The notes beneath the pieces were generated by a model. That model ran no database searches and was not told the origin of the DNA. It saw nothing but the letters and a program-made list of their open reading frames with translations. Positions 23,264 through 32,356 of a stretch of DNA of 36,451 bases are shown piece after piece. The DNA comes from a bacterium. Lineage in GTDB: Bacteria > Actinomycetota > Acidimicrobiia > Spongiisociales > UBA5794. The DNA lies in NCBI GenBank assembly GCA_024226255.1, contig JAAELU010000239.1, positions 1-36,451 on the forward strand, read 5' to 3'. Numbering within the stretch: position 1 is the first letter of the stretch; every line of letters begins with the position of its first letter. The translations under genes and the position numbers were made by a program.

Positions 23264-24092
23264 GTTCCTCGCCGAGGTAGGCCTTGATGACCTCCGGATC
23301 CTGCTGGACAACGGCGGGCGTGCCGACGGCGATCTTGGCCCCAAAGTCGAGAACCATCACCCGATCGGCGATGTCCATGACAAGGCCCATGTCGTGCTCG
23401 ACCAAGATCATGGCGATCCCGAGCTCCTCACGGATGTCGAGGATGAACCGAGCCATGTCCTCAGTCTCTTCGAGGTTCATGCCGGCCACGGGCTCGTCGA
23501 GCAGCAGTAGCTCGGGTTCCATCGCCAGAGCGCGACCCAATTCGACACGCTTCTGAATCCCATACGGCAGCAGCGCCACCGGGTACTTGCGCCATTGTTT
23601 GATCTCGAGGAGGTCGATGATGTCCTCCACAAGTGCCCGGTTGGCCAGCTCCTCTTCCTTTGCCCTTCCAAACCACAGTGCACCGGCGATTGGGCCCACC
23701 TCGGTGCGCACATGACGCCCGGTGAGCAGGTTCTCGAGCACCGTCATGTGGGCGAACAGCTCGATATTCTGGAAGGTGCGGGCAATCCCATAGCCGGCGA
23801 TCGTGTCGGGACGTTGTCCAAGGATGCTCTCACCCTTCCAGAAGATGTCGCCCTCTTGTGGCCTGTACACCCCGTTGAGACAGTTGAACGTGGAGGTCTT
23901 GCCGGCGCCGTTGGGGCCGATGACCGCGAACAGCTCACCATCATCGACGTGGAAACCCACGTCGGTGAGTGCCTTGACGCCCTTGAATGAGAGCGAGACA
24001 TCACGAAACTCCAGCAGGTGCTCGTAGTCTCCCCCGCTGCGGTGTCGCCAGTCAGCGAGGGTACGGTGTCCGACGTGACCATGAGCGGTCAT
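23250..24092 (-). CDS. Branched-chain-type ABC transporter ATP-binding protein (LivG-like)
   Basis: ABC ATPase of 280 residues, one of two that energise the HAAT-family importer encoded here. Walker A is GPNGAGKT, Q-loop GIARTFQNIELF, Walker B LLLLDEPVAG and switch His in VEHDMG. The region before Walker B reads LPYGIQKRVELGRAL where LivG proteins normally have LSYGQQR, so the signature motif is unusual. MNLEETEDMARFI and the KAYLGEE end are typical LivG features. ATG 24092 overlaps the stop of the upstream LivF-like gene (ATGA), preceded by AGAGGTGG. An N-terminal extension of about 25 residues rich in His and Arg precedes the usual start. Confidence 0.94.
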   Translation of the reverse strand: MTAHGHVGHRTLADWRHRSGGDYEHLLEFRDVSLSFKGVKALTDVGFHVDDGELFAVIGPNGAGKTSTFNCLNGVYRPQEGDIFWKGESILGQRPDTIAGYGIARTFQNIELFAHMTVLENLLTGRHVRTEVGPIAGALWFGRAKEEELANRALVEDIIDLLEIKQWRKYPVALLPYGIQKRVELGRALAMEPELLLLDEPVAGMNLEETEDMARFILDIREELGIAMILVEHDMGLVMDIADRVMVLDFGAKIAVGTPAVVQQDPEVIKAYLGEEHESI

Positions 24093-24874
24093 GACAGCCA
24101 CCTCTTGCGGCGCTTGTAGTGCTTCACATCGCGGAACGACTTGCGCTCTCCGGTGCCGTGGAGTCCCAGATAGAACTCTTGGACGTCCTCATCGTTGAGG
24201 AGCTTGTCCGAGTTGCCATCCATCACGACCTTGCCGGTCTCCATGATGTATCCGAACGAAGCGATCGATAGCGCCATGTTGGCGTTCTGTTCAATGAGCA
24301 GCACCGCCACGCCAGTGTTGTTGACGTCGACGATGATCTGCTTGATCTGCTGCACCAGCTTCGGCGCCAGCCCGAGCGAGGGTTCGTCGAGGATCAACAG
24401 CTTGGGGTCGGCCATCAGGGCCCTGCCGATGGCAAGCATCTGCTGCTCTCCGCCGGAGAGATAGCCGGCTGTGTCCTTGCGCCGGCTCGCCAGGGCCGGA
24501 AACATGTCATAGACCTTGTCGTAGGCCTCCTTGGAGGTGCCTCTCTTGGTAAAGGCACCGGTGCGAAGGTTCTCGTCAACCGTCATTTCGGCAAACACCC
24601 GGCGGCCTTCCATGACCTGAGTGATTCCCGACTTGACGATGTCCGAGGGGTCCTTCTTGTCGATACGTTCACCCTGCCACTTGATCTCACCCTTGGTGAT
24701 ATCACCCTCGTGAACATCCAACAGACCGGTGATGGCCCGAATCGAAGTCGTCTTGCCGGCGCCATTGGCACCGAGGAGGGCGACGATCTTGCCATCGGGG
24801 ACCTCGATGGACAGCCCACGCAGCACCAACACGACGTCGTTGTACACGACTTCGAGGTTGGACACTTCAAGCAT
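24089..24874 (-). CDS. Branched-chain-type ABC transporter ATP-binding protein (LivF-like)
   Basis: Second ATPase, 261 residues. Walker A GANGAGKTTS, signature LSGGEQQMLAIGRAL, Walker B LLILDEPSLGLAP and switch region LLIEQNA are all intact, and the QQIKQIIVDVN block is typical of LivF. Two extras compared with plain LivF are a short insertion in the region GDITKGEIKWQGERIDKKDP and a basic C-terminal tail (SFRDVKHYKRRKRWLS). This longer form is common in clusters that pair the importer with acyl-CoA ligases. ATG 24874 has AAAGGAT before it. It lies 77 nt downstream of the binding-protein gene, with a strong hairpin between them. Confidence 0.95.
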   Translation of the reverse strand: MLEVSNLEVVYNDVVLVLRGLSIEVPDGKIVALLGANGAGKTTSIRAITGLLDVHEGDITKGEIKWQGERIDKKDPSDIVKSGITQVMEGRRVFAEMTVDENLRTGAFTKRGTSKEAYDKVYDMFPALASRRKDTAGYLSGGEQQMLAIGRALMADPKLLILDEPSLGLAPKLVQQIKQIIVDVNNTGVAVLLIEQNANMALSIASFGYIMETGKVVMDGNSDKLLNDEDVQEFYLGLHGTGERKSFRDVKHYKRRKRWLS

Positions 24875-24910
24875 CGACTGATCCTTTCTGGCCGCGAAGC
24901 CGGGTGTTGT

Positions 24911-24934
24911 CCCCGGGGGCTGCTGCCCCCGGGG
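24911..24934 (-). terminator. Attenuator hairpin between binding-protein and LivF-like genes
   Basis: CCCCGGGGGC-TGCT-GCCCCCGGGG: perfect 10-bp GC stem with a 4-nt loop, 17 nt after the stop of the substrate-binding protein. Such hairpins after binding-protein genes protect the upstream mRNA or reduce read-through so that the binding protein outnumbers the ATPases. Confidence 0.7.
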
Positions 24935-24951
24935 AGTTCACCACTATCTGG

Positions 24952-26430
24952 CTATCCGGAGATCCGGTTGCCTTCCTCCTGTGTCCAGCAGGCGCCCGTG
25001 AAGTTGAAGTTCGCAGCCAATGGCATGACGAACGGTCCTTCAATGAGCTCGGAACCGGTGGTTCCCAACCCGTTTTGGAGCTGCTGGTCCGCGCCGCCCG
25101 CGGCCAGGTAGGTGGCCACATTCGGCTTGAACATGAAGATGTCGCGCACGACGTAGTCGTTCGGAGCTCCCACATAGTTCTGATCCGGTGCCGCACCCTC
25201 CATGGCGAGCAACTCAACGCTGTTGGCAGCGTCGATGACACCCTGGCGAGTCAGGTCGCCGTCGGCCGCGGCCTGGCGCAGGATCTGCTCCATGGCACGA
25301 GCCTCGGTCCAACCCAGGATGAACGCGTCCGAGGGACGACGATCTGGGTAGCGAGCACTGAGCACCTCAGAGACCTGGGACATGCCCGGGACGTCGGTAC
25401 CCCACGAAACCGCATAGTTCGACTGGAAGTAGAAGCCGGTCAAGGCCTCTGCGACGGCAGAGTCGAGCAGGCGGAAGTCGTAGCTCGGTGTCGAGCCGGT
25501 CCACTGAGCCGTTACCAGCCCGGCTTGGGCGGAACCACCCAAGATCACGGCGGTTTCGCTCGGTGCGCTTGTCAACCACACGAGGTCGGGAGCGGAACCA
25601 ACGATTCCGGTAATAACCGGAGTGGCATCGGCAGCCGTGTACTCGGCCGGGTTGGAGCGGACGATCAGTCCCTCACCATCGAAGACGATGTCGAGCCCGA
25701 GCTGCTGGGCGGCGTACTTGACGCCGGCTGCCGCATCCTGCCCGTAGTCACCAGCGCGGGTCGCAATGGCCAGCGTCGGTAGCGCATCGTCATTATCGGC
25801 TTTGAACCTGTTCACCATCCACTCGATGGCATTCATGCCCTCGATGCAGTAGTTGGTGTTCAGCTCGAACGTGAGCCCGCTGTCGAACGCAGGGTCAGCC
25901 CAGCCGGAGTACCAGCTGAGTGGTATTGCGAGGACGTTGTCTTCCTTGAGCTGCGACAGGATCGACGCGGTGTGCGGCGAGCCCGTCGAGTTCGAGAAGG
26001 CAACAACCTCGTCGACGATCTTGGTGTACTTCTCACCATGCGTGGCGACGTTGTAGACGGTGTCTTCGATCACCGGAACGACCATCCGGCCGGCAATGCC
26101 GCCATTGGCGTTGACCACGTCTTCCCAATAGGCGACCTGGGCATCAACGATGTCGACTGTTAGGCCGGAGAACGGACCAGAAAGGTCGGCCAACAAGCCA
26201 ACACGAATCTCATCGTCATCAACGCCAATGTCAGTGGCGATTTCCTCAGCCGGCGGCGCCACCGTTGTGGTCGGAGCCGCTGTTGTTGTCGGACCTGCCG
26301 TTGTGGTGGCGCCGGCAGTTGTTGTTGCCTGCGGGGCCGCCGTTGTCGTGTCGTCGGTCGAGTCGCCGCACGCCGTAGCGATCAGGGCGAATACAAAACC
26401 GAAGACCATCAGTTTTCTTCTGAGGCTCAT
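24952..26430 (-). CDS. Branched-chain-type ABC transporter substrate-binding lipoprotein
   Basis: Lipoprotein of 492 residues. Lipobox FALIATAC with Cys21, a Thr/Ala/Pro linker (TTTAGATTTAGPTTTAAP), then a type I periplasmic-binding fold (Peripla_BP_6) from about residue 70: RVGLLADLSGPFSGLTVDIV, followed by YWEDVVNANGGIAGRMVVPV. It is the ligand-catching part of the importer. Ligands of such proteins in degradation clusters are often aromatic acids or hydrophobic acids rather than amino acids. The sequence is longer than E. coli LivK (about 370) because of the linker and insertions, including a conserved Cys in LNTNYCIEG and one near the end (GACWTQEEG) that could form a disulfide. An AGAGGA lies before the ATG. 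Confidence 0.94.
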   Translation of the reverse strand: MSLRRKLMVFGFVFALIATACGDSTDDTTTAAPQATTTAGATTTAGPTTTAAPTTTVAPPAEEIATDIGVDDDEIRVGLLADLSGPFSGLTVDIVDAQVAYWEDVVNANGGIAGRMVVPVIEDTVYNVATHGEKYTKIVDEVVAFSNSTGSPHTASILSQLKEDNVLAIPLSWYSGWADPAFDSGLTFELNTNYCIEGMNAIEWMVNRFKADNDDALPTLAIATRAGDYGQDAAAGVKYAAQQLGLDIVFDGEGLIVRSNPAEYTAADATPVITGIVGSAPDLVWLTSAPSETAVILGGSAQAGLVTAQWTGSTPSYDFRLLDSAVAEALTGFYFQSNYAVSWGTDVPGMSQVSEVLSARYPDRRPSDAFILGWTEARAMEQILRQAAADGDLTRQGVIDAANSVELLAMEGAAPDQNYVGAPNDYVVRDIFMFKPNVATYLAAGGADQQLQNGLGTTGSELIEGPFVMPLAANFNFTGACWTQEEGNRISG

Positions 26431-26496
26431 TTAGTCCTCTGTTCCTTTCATTTGTCGTCCCTCCACCACCCAGGCCGGGTGGCGAGGTTCACTCAT
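26431..26496 (-). CDS. Possible 21-codon leader ORF before the binding-protein gene
   Basis: On the minus strand an ATG at 26496 with GAAGGG close upstream opens a 21-residue frame (begins MSEPRHPAWVVEG) whose TAA is directly followed by the ATG of the binding protein. A small hairpin, CCACCC-AGGCC-GGGTGG (26466-26482), lies inside it. This could be a coupled leader peptide, or chance in the 76-nt gap after the LivM-like gene. No homology is claimed. Confidence 0.25.
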   Translation of the reverse strand: MSEPRHPAWVVEGRQMKGTED

Positions 26497-26506
26497 GACC
26501 CTTCAC

Positions 26507-27739
26507 TTAGTACGTGAAAGGCCAACCCTTCCAATAGTTGCGAACACGAAGCCAGATGCCATACAAACCCAATGGCTCAAATATCAGGAATACCGCAATC
26601 AGGAGGCCATAGATCACGGTGTTGGCCTGAAAGATACTCAGACCGGCCCCGGCCGCGTCGAGTGAGAGAACACCGAAGTCACCGGCGCCGGTCTTGATAA
26701 CCAGGTCGGCCACCGGAGCAAGCAACGTCTCGTTGGCAATCTGCTCGCTGAGAAAGTCGGTGGAGTTCTCGACGACGCGCGGCAGTAGCTGGACGAAGAG
26801 TGTGCCGAGCACAACGCCGATGACGGTGCCGGCACCGCCGATTAGCACGATGGCAATGAACTGCACTGATAGGAACAGACTCCACTGTTCCGGCGGGAGG
26901 AATCCGAGGAACGTTGCATAAAGCGCACCGGCGACGCCGGCGTAGAACGATGAGATGGCAAACGCCTGCGTCTTCGCCTTCGACTCGTTGACGCCCATCA
27001 CCTCTGCCGCGATATCACGGTCGCGGATAGCGGCAAACGAGCGACCGATCCTGGTGCGGGCGAGGTTTTTGGCGAGCAGAAGGAAGATTGTGGTGACGAC
27101 CAGCATGAATAGGAAGGCTTTGCCCTCGCTAGGCAGGAAAACGCCGAACCACTCCCCGTCGTTCGACAAGTCGATTTTCGGCCCGTCGGCGCTCCACAAC
27201 GCCAGCTCGAAGGGTCCCCAGTTCCGACCGAGCTCAGGGATACCGCTGACCTGGTTCCAGTTGCGGAAAATGTGCTGACCGATGAAAACCAGGCCGAGCG
27301 TCACAATGGCGAGATAGAGACCACGCACCCGCACGGCCGTTGGAGCTATTAGTACCCCCAAGAACGCCGCAACGAGTCCGCCGGCGATCACTCCAAGCCA
27401 CATTGGCAGTTCCAGTCCCCACAATGCCGCTGTCGGATTTCCGCTCAATGCAGCAGTCGTATAGGCGCCAACGCCCATGAAGAAGGCGTGGCCGAGGGAG
27501 ACTTGCCCCGCCATGCCCGTCACGATGTTGAGACCGGCGGCGCCGATCATGAAGATGAGCGCGATCACGAGCAGCTGCAGCCACCCGGGGTGCGCCAAGA
27601 ATTTCATTCCGGGGACCCATCCAAACGGTATCGACAACGCCAGCAGCGCTCCGACGACGACAAGCGCCTTCTGCACATTGGTGGGAAAGAGCGACTGTTC
27701 TTCCTCGTAGTCGACGTAAAGGAGTGGGCGCCCTCTCAT
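26507..27739 (-). CDS. Branched-chain-type ABC transporter permease (LivM-like)
   Basis: Permease of 410 residues with about ten membrane helices. The LivM signature is present: GAAGLNIVTGMAGQVSLGHA followed by FFMGVGAYTTA, and the cytoplasmic coupling loop RIGRSFAAIRDRDIAAEVMG that contacts the ATPases. It forms the transmembrane dimer with the LivH-like protein. Longer than the 300-350 usual because of an N-terminal stretch (YVDYEEEQSLFPTN) and an insertion around IDLSNDGEWFGVFLPSEGKA between helices. The start overlaps the LivH stop (ATGA), so translation is coupled. The next gene begins 76 nt downstream after a small hairpin. Confidence 0.95.
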   Translation of the reverse strand: MRGRPLLYVDYEEEQSLFPTNVQKALVVVGALLALSIPFGWVPGMKFLAHPGWLQLLVIALIFMIGAAGLNIVTGMAGQVSLGHAFFMGVGAYTTAALSGNPTAALWGLELPMWLGVIAGGLVAAFLGVLIAPTAVRVRGLYLAIVTLGLVFIGQHIFRNWNQVSGIPELGRNWGPFELALWSADGPKIDLSNDGEWFGVFLPSEGKAFLFMLVVTTIFLLLAKNLARTRIGRSFAAIRDRDIAAEVMGVNESKAKTQAFAISSFYAGVAGALYATFLGFLPPEQWSLFLSVQFIAIVLIGGAGTVIGVVLGTLFVQLLPRVVENSTDFLSEQIANETLLAPVADLVIKTGAGDFGVLSLDAAGAGLSIFQANTVIYGLLIAVFLIFEPLGLYGIWLRVRNYWKGWPFTY

Positions 27740-28716
27740 ACGCGGCGGATCTCCTCGGTTCCGAACAACCCGTAGGGACGGATCAGCAGGAAGCCCATCA
27801 TCAACAGGTAGGGAATCAAGCCGGTGAAACCAAGACCCAACGTTCCCGAGGCGCCGGCCAGGTAGTGCCCGAGCATGATCTCAGCGATGCCGATTGTGAA
27901 TCCACCCACTACGGCACCCGCGATCGAATCGAGCCCGCCGATGATGATCGCCGGGAAGGCGCGCAACGCGAAGAATGCAGTACCGCCGGTGACGCCGAAC
28001 CCTCGTGGCGAAATGCTGGCAAAGATCCCGCCGATGGCGGCCAGGACGGCTCCCAATGCCCATGCCAGAGCGAAGATCCTGCCAGCCGAGATCCCCTGGG
28101 CCATTGCCGCCTCCTGATCAAAAGCCGTTGCCCGCATGGCGACGCCCATGCGGGTCCGGAAGAACAGAATCAGAACGCCGACGACAACGACCACCGTGAC
28201 AATTGCGGCGATAAAGACATGCGGGACGACAATCTCGCCGAACTTCGAAATGCTCAGAATGCCCCAGGGGCTCCCGACACTGAGGTTGCCGCCTTGTCCC
28301 AGCAGGTCCCCTACGAATGTCCGCACCACGATGTCTATTCCAATCGTGATCATCGCGATCGAGAACAGCGGCTGTCCGATCATCGGCCGGATGAAGATTC
28401 GCTCGATCAACATGCCGACGAGCGCCGCAAACGCCACAGCAACAAAACCGGAAATGATGAAACTCAACGTGACGGGAAGCGATTCAAAATATCGGCCAGG
28501 CCAGTTGATGACCGTCACAAAGTATGCGGCCAGGTAGGCGCCGAGGGCCGCCACTGCGCCGTGGGCGAAGCTGAGCACCTGGGTGGACTTGAAGATGATG
28601 ACCAGGCCCAGCGCCAGGATGGCGTAGATCGAGCCGAGCGCCAGCCCGTCGATCAGCTTCGTTAGAAACGTCTCGGCGGAATTGGCCTGAGCGAGCAGCG
28701 GCACCATCTGGGGCAT
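27736..28716 (-). CDS. Branched-chain-type ABC transporter permease (LivH-like)
   Basis: Permease of 326 residues with about eight helices. Typical blocks: LIDGLALGSIYAILALGLVI with FKSTQVLSFAHGAVAALGAY (the LivH start), FFRTRMGVAMRATAFDQEAA as coupling loop, and RAFPAIIIGGLDSIAGAVVG near the end. It pairs with the LivM-like protein. The first ATG overlaps the stop of the acyl-CoA ligase gene as TAATG, so the importer is translated directly behind the ligase. This tight coupling suggests that substrate import and CoA activation are made together. Confidence 0.95.
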   Translation of the reverse strand: MPQMVPLLAQANSAETFLTKLIDGLALGSIYAILALGLVIIFKSTQVLSFAHGAVAALGAYLAAYFVTVINWPGRYFESLPVTLSFIISGFVAVAFAALVGMLIERIFIRPMIGQPLFSIAMITIGIDIVVRTFVGDLLGQGGNLSVGSPWGILSISKFGEIVVPHVFIAAIVTVVVVVGVLILFFRTRMGVAMRATAFDQEAAMAQGISAGRIFALAWALGAVLAAIGGIFASISPRGFGVTGGTAFFALRAFPAIIIGGLDSIAGAVVGGFTIGIAEIMLGHYLAGASGTLGLGFTGLIPYLLMMGFLLIRPYGLFGTEEIRRV

Positions 28717-30587
28717 TAGTACATCGACTCCACAAGGTCACCGAACATGTCCATCATCGATGAGCGCTTGAGCTTCTGCGTGGCCGTTAGCTCGCCGTCC
28801 TCGTGGTCCAGCTCCTTGGGGATCATCTTGAACTTCTTGATCTGCTCGACCGTGGCGAACTTGGCGTTCGTGTCGGTCACGATCTTCTGAACCATCTCGA
28901 GTACCTCGGGCTTCTCGCTGAGATCCCGGTAGGTCGTGAAGGGAATACTGCGGCGGGTGGCCCAGTCGCCGACCACGTCGAGCTCGATACCTACGAGTGC
29001 CGTCACGTACTTGCGCCCATCACCGATGACCATTGCCTCTTTGATGAAGGGCGAGCCCTTCAGCGAATTCTCGATTTCCGACGGCGAGATGTTCTTGCCT
29101 CCGGACGTGATGATGATGTCCTTCATCCGGTCGACGATCTTGATGTGGGTGCCGTCGACCCACTCACCGACATCGCCCGTCTTGAGCCAGCCGTCATCCG
29201 TGAATGTCTCCGCAGTTTGTTCTGGCTTGTTCCAGTAGCCCTTGAAGACGCCGGGATGCTTCGTCTGGATCTCGTTGGTCCCGTCGGCGAGCCGAAAACC
29301 TATGTCGGGATACGGTTCACCAACGGTGCCCAACTTCACTCTCCCGTCGAAATTCACGGTGGCGACCGCAACGTTCTCGGTCATGCCATAGAGCTCAAAG
29401 ACCGGAACGCCGAGGCCCATGAAGAACTGCAGTACCTCGGGCGCGATCGGAGCGGCCCCCGAAGCCGTCCAGCGGGCCCGTCGCAGGCCGAGGCGCTCCT
29501 TGAGCGCCCTGAAGAAGAGCGGATTGCCTATGTAGTAGGCCAGCCGACTTGCCGGGGTGTGGTCTCCGCCGTTGGCGACGCGGGCCTTGCCGATGTAGTT
29601 GGCCAACCCCATCCCAACTTTGGCGACCTGGCGCTTGAACCAGCTAGCGTCGGACAACTTGATCGCGGCGCCGGCATGGATCCGCTCCCAGATACGGGGT
29701 ACGGCGAAGAAGAGTGTCGGCTGGACCTCGCGCAGGTTCAGCTGCACGGTCTCGATTGCCTCGGCGAAGTTCAGGACCGTGCCCGAGGCAACCATCGTCC
29801 ACGTGGAGAAGATCCGCTCGGCAACGTGACACAGCGGCAGGTAAGTCAGGATCTGATCATTCGGATTCGGCTTGATGTTCCCCGGAATCCGGCCATCGAT
29901 GTTGATGATCTTGTCCATCGCGAAGTCGGCGTTGGCGTTGGTCAGCATGGCGCCCTTGGGCGGCCCCGTCGTCCCCGACGTGTAAACGAGAGTCATGATG
30001 TCCTCGGCTTCTGCGGCCGCCATCAGCGCCTCGACAGCACCCTGGTTGGCGGCTCGATGTTGCCGCCCGAGCTCCATCAGATCGGCCCAATAGATGAGCC
30101 GGGGATCGTCGTAGCTGCGCACACCCCGCGGCTCGAGGTAGATGATCTTGGCCACGTTGGGGAAGTCCCCAGGCGCCAACTCGAGCACCTTGTCGACCTG
30201 CTCTTGGTCCTCGGCCAAGTGAACACGGGCCCCGGAGTCGTTGAGGAGGTACTCGACCTCGGCTGTCGGGTTGGTCGGGTAAAGACCCGTGGTGATGCCC
30301 CGGACCGCCACTGTCGCGAGGTCGAGAATCACCCACTCCGGCCTATCTTCGGAGTGTATGGAGACAACTTCTTGCACCTCGACATCGAGGGCCAACAAGC
30401 CGTGGGCAGCCGTGAGGACCTCATCCCAGAGTTGAGCCCAGGTCCATTCCTGCCAAATGCCGTAGTCCTTGTCCCGCATGACTACGCCGTCGGGGGTGCG
30501 TTGGGCCCACTCGCGAACGCGGGCCGCGACAGTGAGGTACCCGCTAGCAGCCCCTGCCGCAGGCCTTTTGTCGATGGTGGAAGTCAC
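28716..30587 (-). CDS. AMP-forming acyl-CoA synthetase (long-chain / FadD15-like)
   Basis: Enzyme of 623 residues that activates a carboxylic acid to its CoA thioester through an acyl-AMP. Motifs in order: TLVYTSGTTGPPKGAMLTNA (P-loop/A3), LPLCHVAERI, the adenine-binding block WTASGAAPIAPEVLQFF with ELYGMTEN, then GWLKTGDVGEWVDG (ATP-ribose Asp) and DRMKDIIITSGGKNISP with the hinge, and a C-terminal catalytic Lys in EQIKKFKMIPKELDHEDGEL. It resembles the FadD15/long-chain subgroup rather than phenylacetate-CoA ligase PaaK. Start is GTG 30587 with GGAGG at 7 nt. It sits 102 nt after the PaaN-type gene and overlaps the LivH-like start. Chain length cannot be read from sequence. Confidence 0.94.
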   Translation of the reverse strand: MTSTIDKRPAAGAASGYLTVAARVREWAQRTPDGVVMRDKDYGIWQEWTWAQLWDEVLTAAHGLLALDVEVQEVVSIHSEDRPEWVILDLATVAVRGITTGLYPTNPTAEVEYLLNDSGARVHLAEDQEQVDKVLELAPGDFPNVAKIIYLEPRGVRSYDDPRLIYWADLMELGRQHRAANQGAVEALMAAAEAEDIMTLVYTSGTTGPPKGAMLTNANADFAMDKIINIDGRIPGNIKPNPNDQILTYLPLCHVAERIFSTWTMVASGTVLNFAEAIETVQLNLREVQPTLFFAVPRIWERIHAGAAIKLSDASWFKRQVAKVGMGLANYIGKARVANGGDHTPASRLAYYIGNPLFFRALKERLGLRRARWTASGAAPIAPEVLQFFMGLGVPVFELYGMTENVAVATVNFDGRVKLGTVGEPYPDIGFRLADGTNEIQTKHPGVFKGYWNKPEQTAETFTDDGWLKTGDVGEWVDGTHIKIVDRMKDIIITSGGKNISPSEIENSLKGSPFIKEAMVIGDGRKYVTALVGIELDVVGDWATRRSIPFTTYRDLSEKPEVLEMVQKIVTDTNAKFATVEQIKKFKMIPKELDHEDGELTATQKLKRSSMMDMFGDLVESMY

Positions 30588-30689
30588 GCTGTCGCCTCCG
30601 GTTGCTTACCCGACTCGCCCTGGTTGGTTACGCACCTTAGATATTTGGACATGCCCGCGTCATCCGAAATGCATTGGTATCTGTCTCCC

Positions 30690-32348
30690 TCAAGCCGGCT
30701 TCCTCACGCCGACCACCCGAAACCTCTTGGCAATAAATGCAGGGTCGGTCAGCGAAGCGTTGCCTGCGGGGTTGGCTCCGGTCACGTGAAAGTCGCTGAA
30801 GGCAGCCGACTGGTTCACGAGGAGTCCACCCGTCAGGTTGAACGCGACTGACACCCCGGCATCGACTGCGGCGTCCTCAGCGAGGTCCTGAACCTCCGGG
30901 TTGCTCGAATAGACCAACCATGTGATCGCACCGTGTCGAAGCGCGGATTCGGTGGCCAACTCGAGGGAATCCTGGGTCGAGTCGGTGGCGATGACGTAGA
31001 TAACCGGGCCAAACATCTCTCGCATGTAGGCCTCCTTGTCGACCCCGTCGACCCCGATGATCACGGGAGTGCGGACCACCGCGTCGGGGAACTGCGGGTT
31101 GGCGACCTCCCGACTGCCCAGTAGGACGGCGTGGCCGTCGGCGGCCTCGTCCATTCGGTCGAGGGCGGCGCGATCCTTGATCGCTCCGAGGATGTCGCTG
31201 GCCCGATCGTCATCGGACAGCAGTCCCTCGATAGCTCCCGCCAAACCCGAGGCGACCTCGTCGTAGCCAACGTGCTCGCCGGCCACGTGGATTCCTTCAC
31301 GAGGGACATACACGTTCTGGGGAGTGGTGCACATCTGACCTCCGTACATCGTCATCGAGACGGACAGATTGCGGAAAACCCCCTTGAGATCCTCAGCCGA
31401 ATCGATGATCACGGAATTGACGCCCGCCTTCTCGGTAAAAACCTCGGCGTGGCCGACATTGGCCTCCAACCAGTCACCGAAGGAAGATCCTCCGGTGTAG
31501 TCAACCAACTTCACCCGCGGATCCATTACCAGGTCCTTGGCAATAGGTGCAGCTGCAGTATCTACCGCAAGCTGGACGGTGTTTGGGTCCAAATCGGCAT
31601 CGGCGAGGACCGCTCTGGCGGTCTCAACAAATAGGGCCAGTGGAAGAATCGTCGCCGGGTGCGGCTTGAGAATGACCGGATTGCCGGTCACCAGGCTGGC
31701 AAGAATCCCTGGATATCCGTTCCAGGTGGGGAAGGTGGACACGCCGATGGTCACCGCAATACCGGCAGGCCTGATCCGCCAGGTCTTGCTGATGACCAAC
31801 GGGTCTCGCTTGCCCTGGGGCTTCTCCCATTCCATCTTGCGAGGGAGACGGGTCAGCGCGCCGAAGCCGTAGGCGACCGCTTCGAGGCCGCGATCGAGAG
31901 CATGCGGGCCGCCCGCTTGGAACGCCATGAGGAAGGACTGCCCAGTGGTCTGCATCACGGCATGGGCCATCTCAAAGGAATTCCGGCTCAGGCGATCCAG
32001 AATCTCCAGACAAACCCCGGCGCGGTGTTTGATGGATACAGACGCCCATTCGTTGGAGGCGATCTCGGCGGCGTCGAGGACGGCCGTTACGGGCACAACC
32101 GGGTAGGAGACACCTAGGTCGCGGCCGTAGGCGGAGGTCTCCCCGCCGGTTGACCAGCTATCGGCGGCCTGATCCAATGCGAATCGTTTGCCGAGCCTGT
32201 CCTCGAAGGCAGCCTCACCCTCTTTGGGAGCATCTTCGCCGTAGGCGCGAGGGCTCTCCGGGTAGGGAGTCCAGTATGCGCGACTCTCGATGGTCGCTTG
32301 GGCCTTCTTCAGGATCTCTTTGTGGTTCTTGTAGAACGACTCGGGCAT
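30690..32348 (-). CDS. paaN: Phenylacetic acid degradation protein PaaN-type aldehyde dehydrogenase
   Basis: ALDH-superfamily enzyme of 552 residues, the length of the PaaN family (TIGR02288), which lacks the hydratase domain of PaaZ. The catalytic Cys is in YGGQMCTTPQN; the glycine-rich NAD region is DYTGGSSFGDWLEANVG, followed by FTEKAGVNSVIIDSAEDLKG, where the Glu lies in a PaaN-like context instead of the usual ELGG. N-terminal landmarks include AYWTPYPESPRAYGE, and FPTWNGYPGILASLVTGNPV is the substrate-site region. PaaN is proposed to act on the ring-opened semialdehyde of phenylacetate degradation. ATG 32348 follows AGGAGAG and comes 8 nt after the thiolase stop; the longer frame upstream is not used. 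Adjacent thiolase and hydroxyacyl-CoA dehydrogenase support this assignment. Confidence 0.9.
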   Translation of the reverse strand: MPESFYKNHKEILKKAQATIESRAYWTPYPESPRAYGEDAPKEGEAAFEDRLGKRFALDQAADSWSTGGETSAYGRDLGVSYPVVPVTAVLDAAEIASNEWASVSIKHRAGVCLEILDRLSRNSFEMAHAVMQTTGQSFLMAFQAGGPHALDRGLEAVAYGFGALTRLPRKMEWEKPQGKRDPLVISKTWRIRPAGIAVTIGVSTFPTWNGYPGILASLVTGNPVILKPHPATILPLALFVETARAVLADADLDPNTVQLAVDTAAAPIAKDLVMDPRVKLVDYTGGSSFGDWLEANVGHAEVFTEKAGVNSVIIDSAEDLKGVFRNLSVSMTMYGGQMCTTPQNVYVPREGIHVAGEHVGYDEVASGLAGAIEGLLSDDDRASDILGAIKDRAALDRMDEAADGHAVLLGSREVANPQFPDAVVRTPVIIGVDGVDKEAYMREMFGPVIYVIATDSTQDSLELATESALRHGAITWLVYSSNPEVQDLAEDAAVDAGVSVAFNLTGGLLVNQSAAFSDFHVTGANPAGNASLTDPAFIAKRFRVVGVRKPA

Positions 32349-32356
32349 AGCTCTCC

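Noticed and set aside
27724-28665. Plus-strand open frame rich in Asp, Arg and His opposite the LivH-like gene
   Set aside because: Composition is the reverse of hydrophobic membrane codons; shadow frame.
28803-30851. Plus-strand open frame of 682 codons opposite the acyl-CoA ligase
   Set aside because: No motif, no signal, no ribosome-binding site; the opposite strand has a fully motif-supported enzyme. High-GC shadow.
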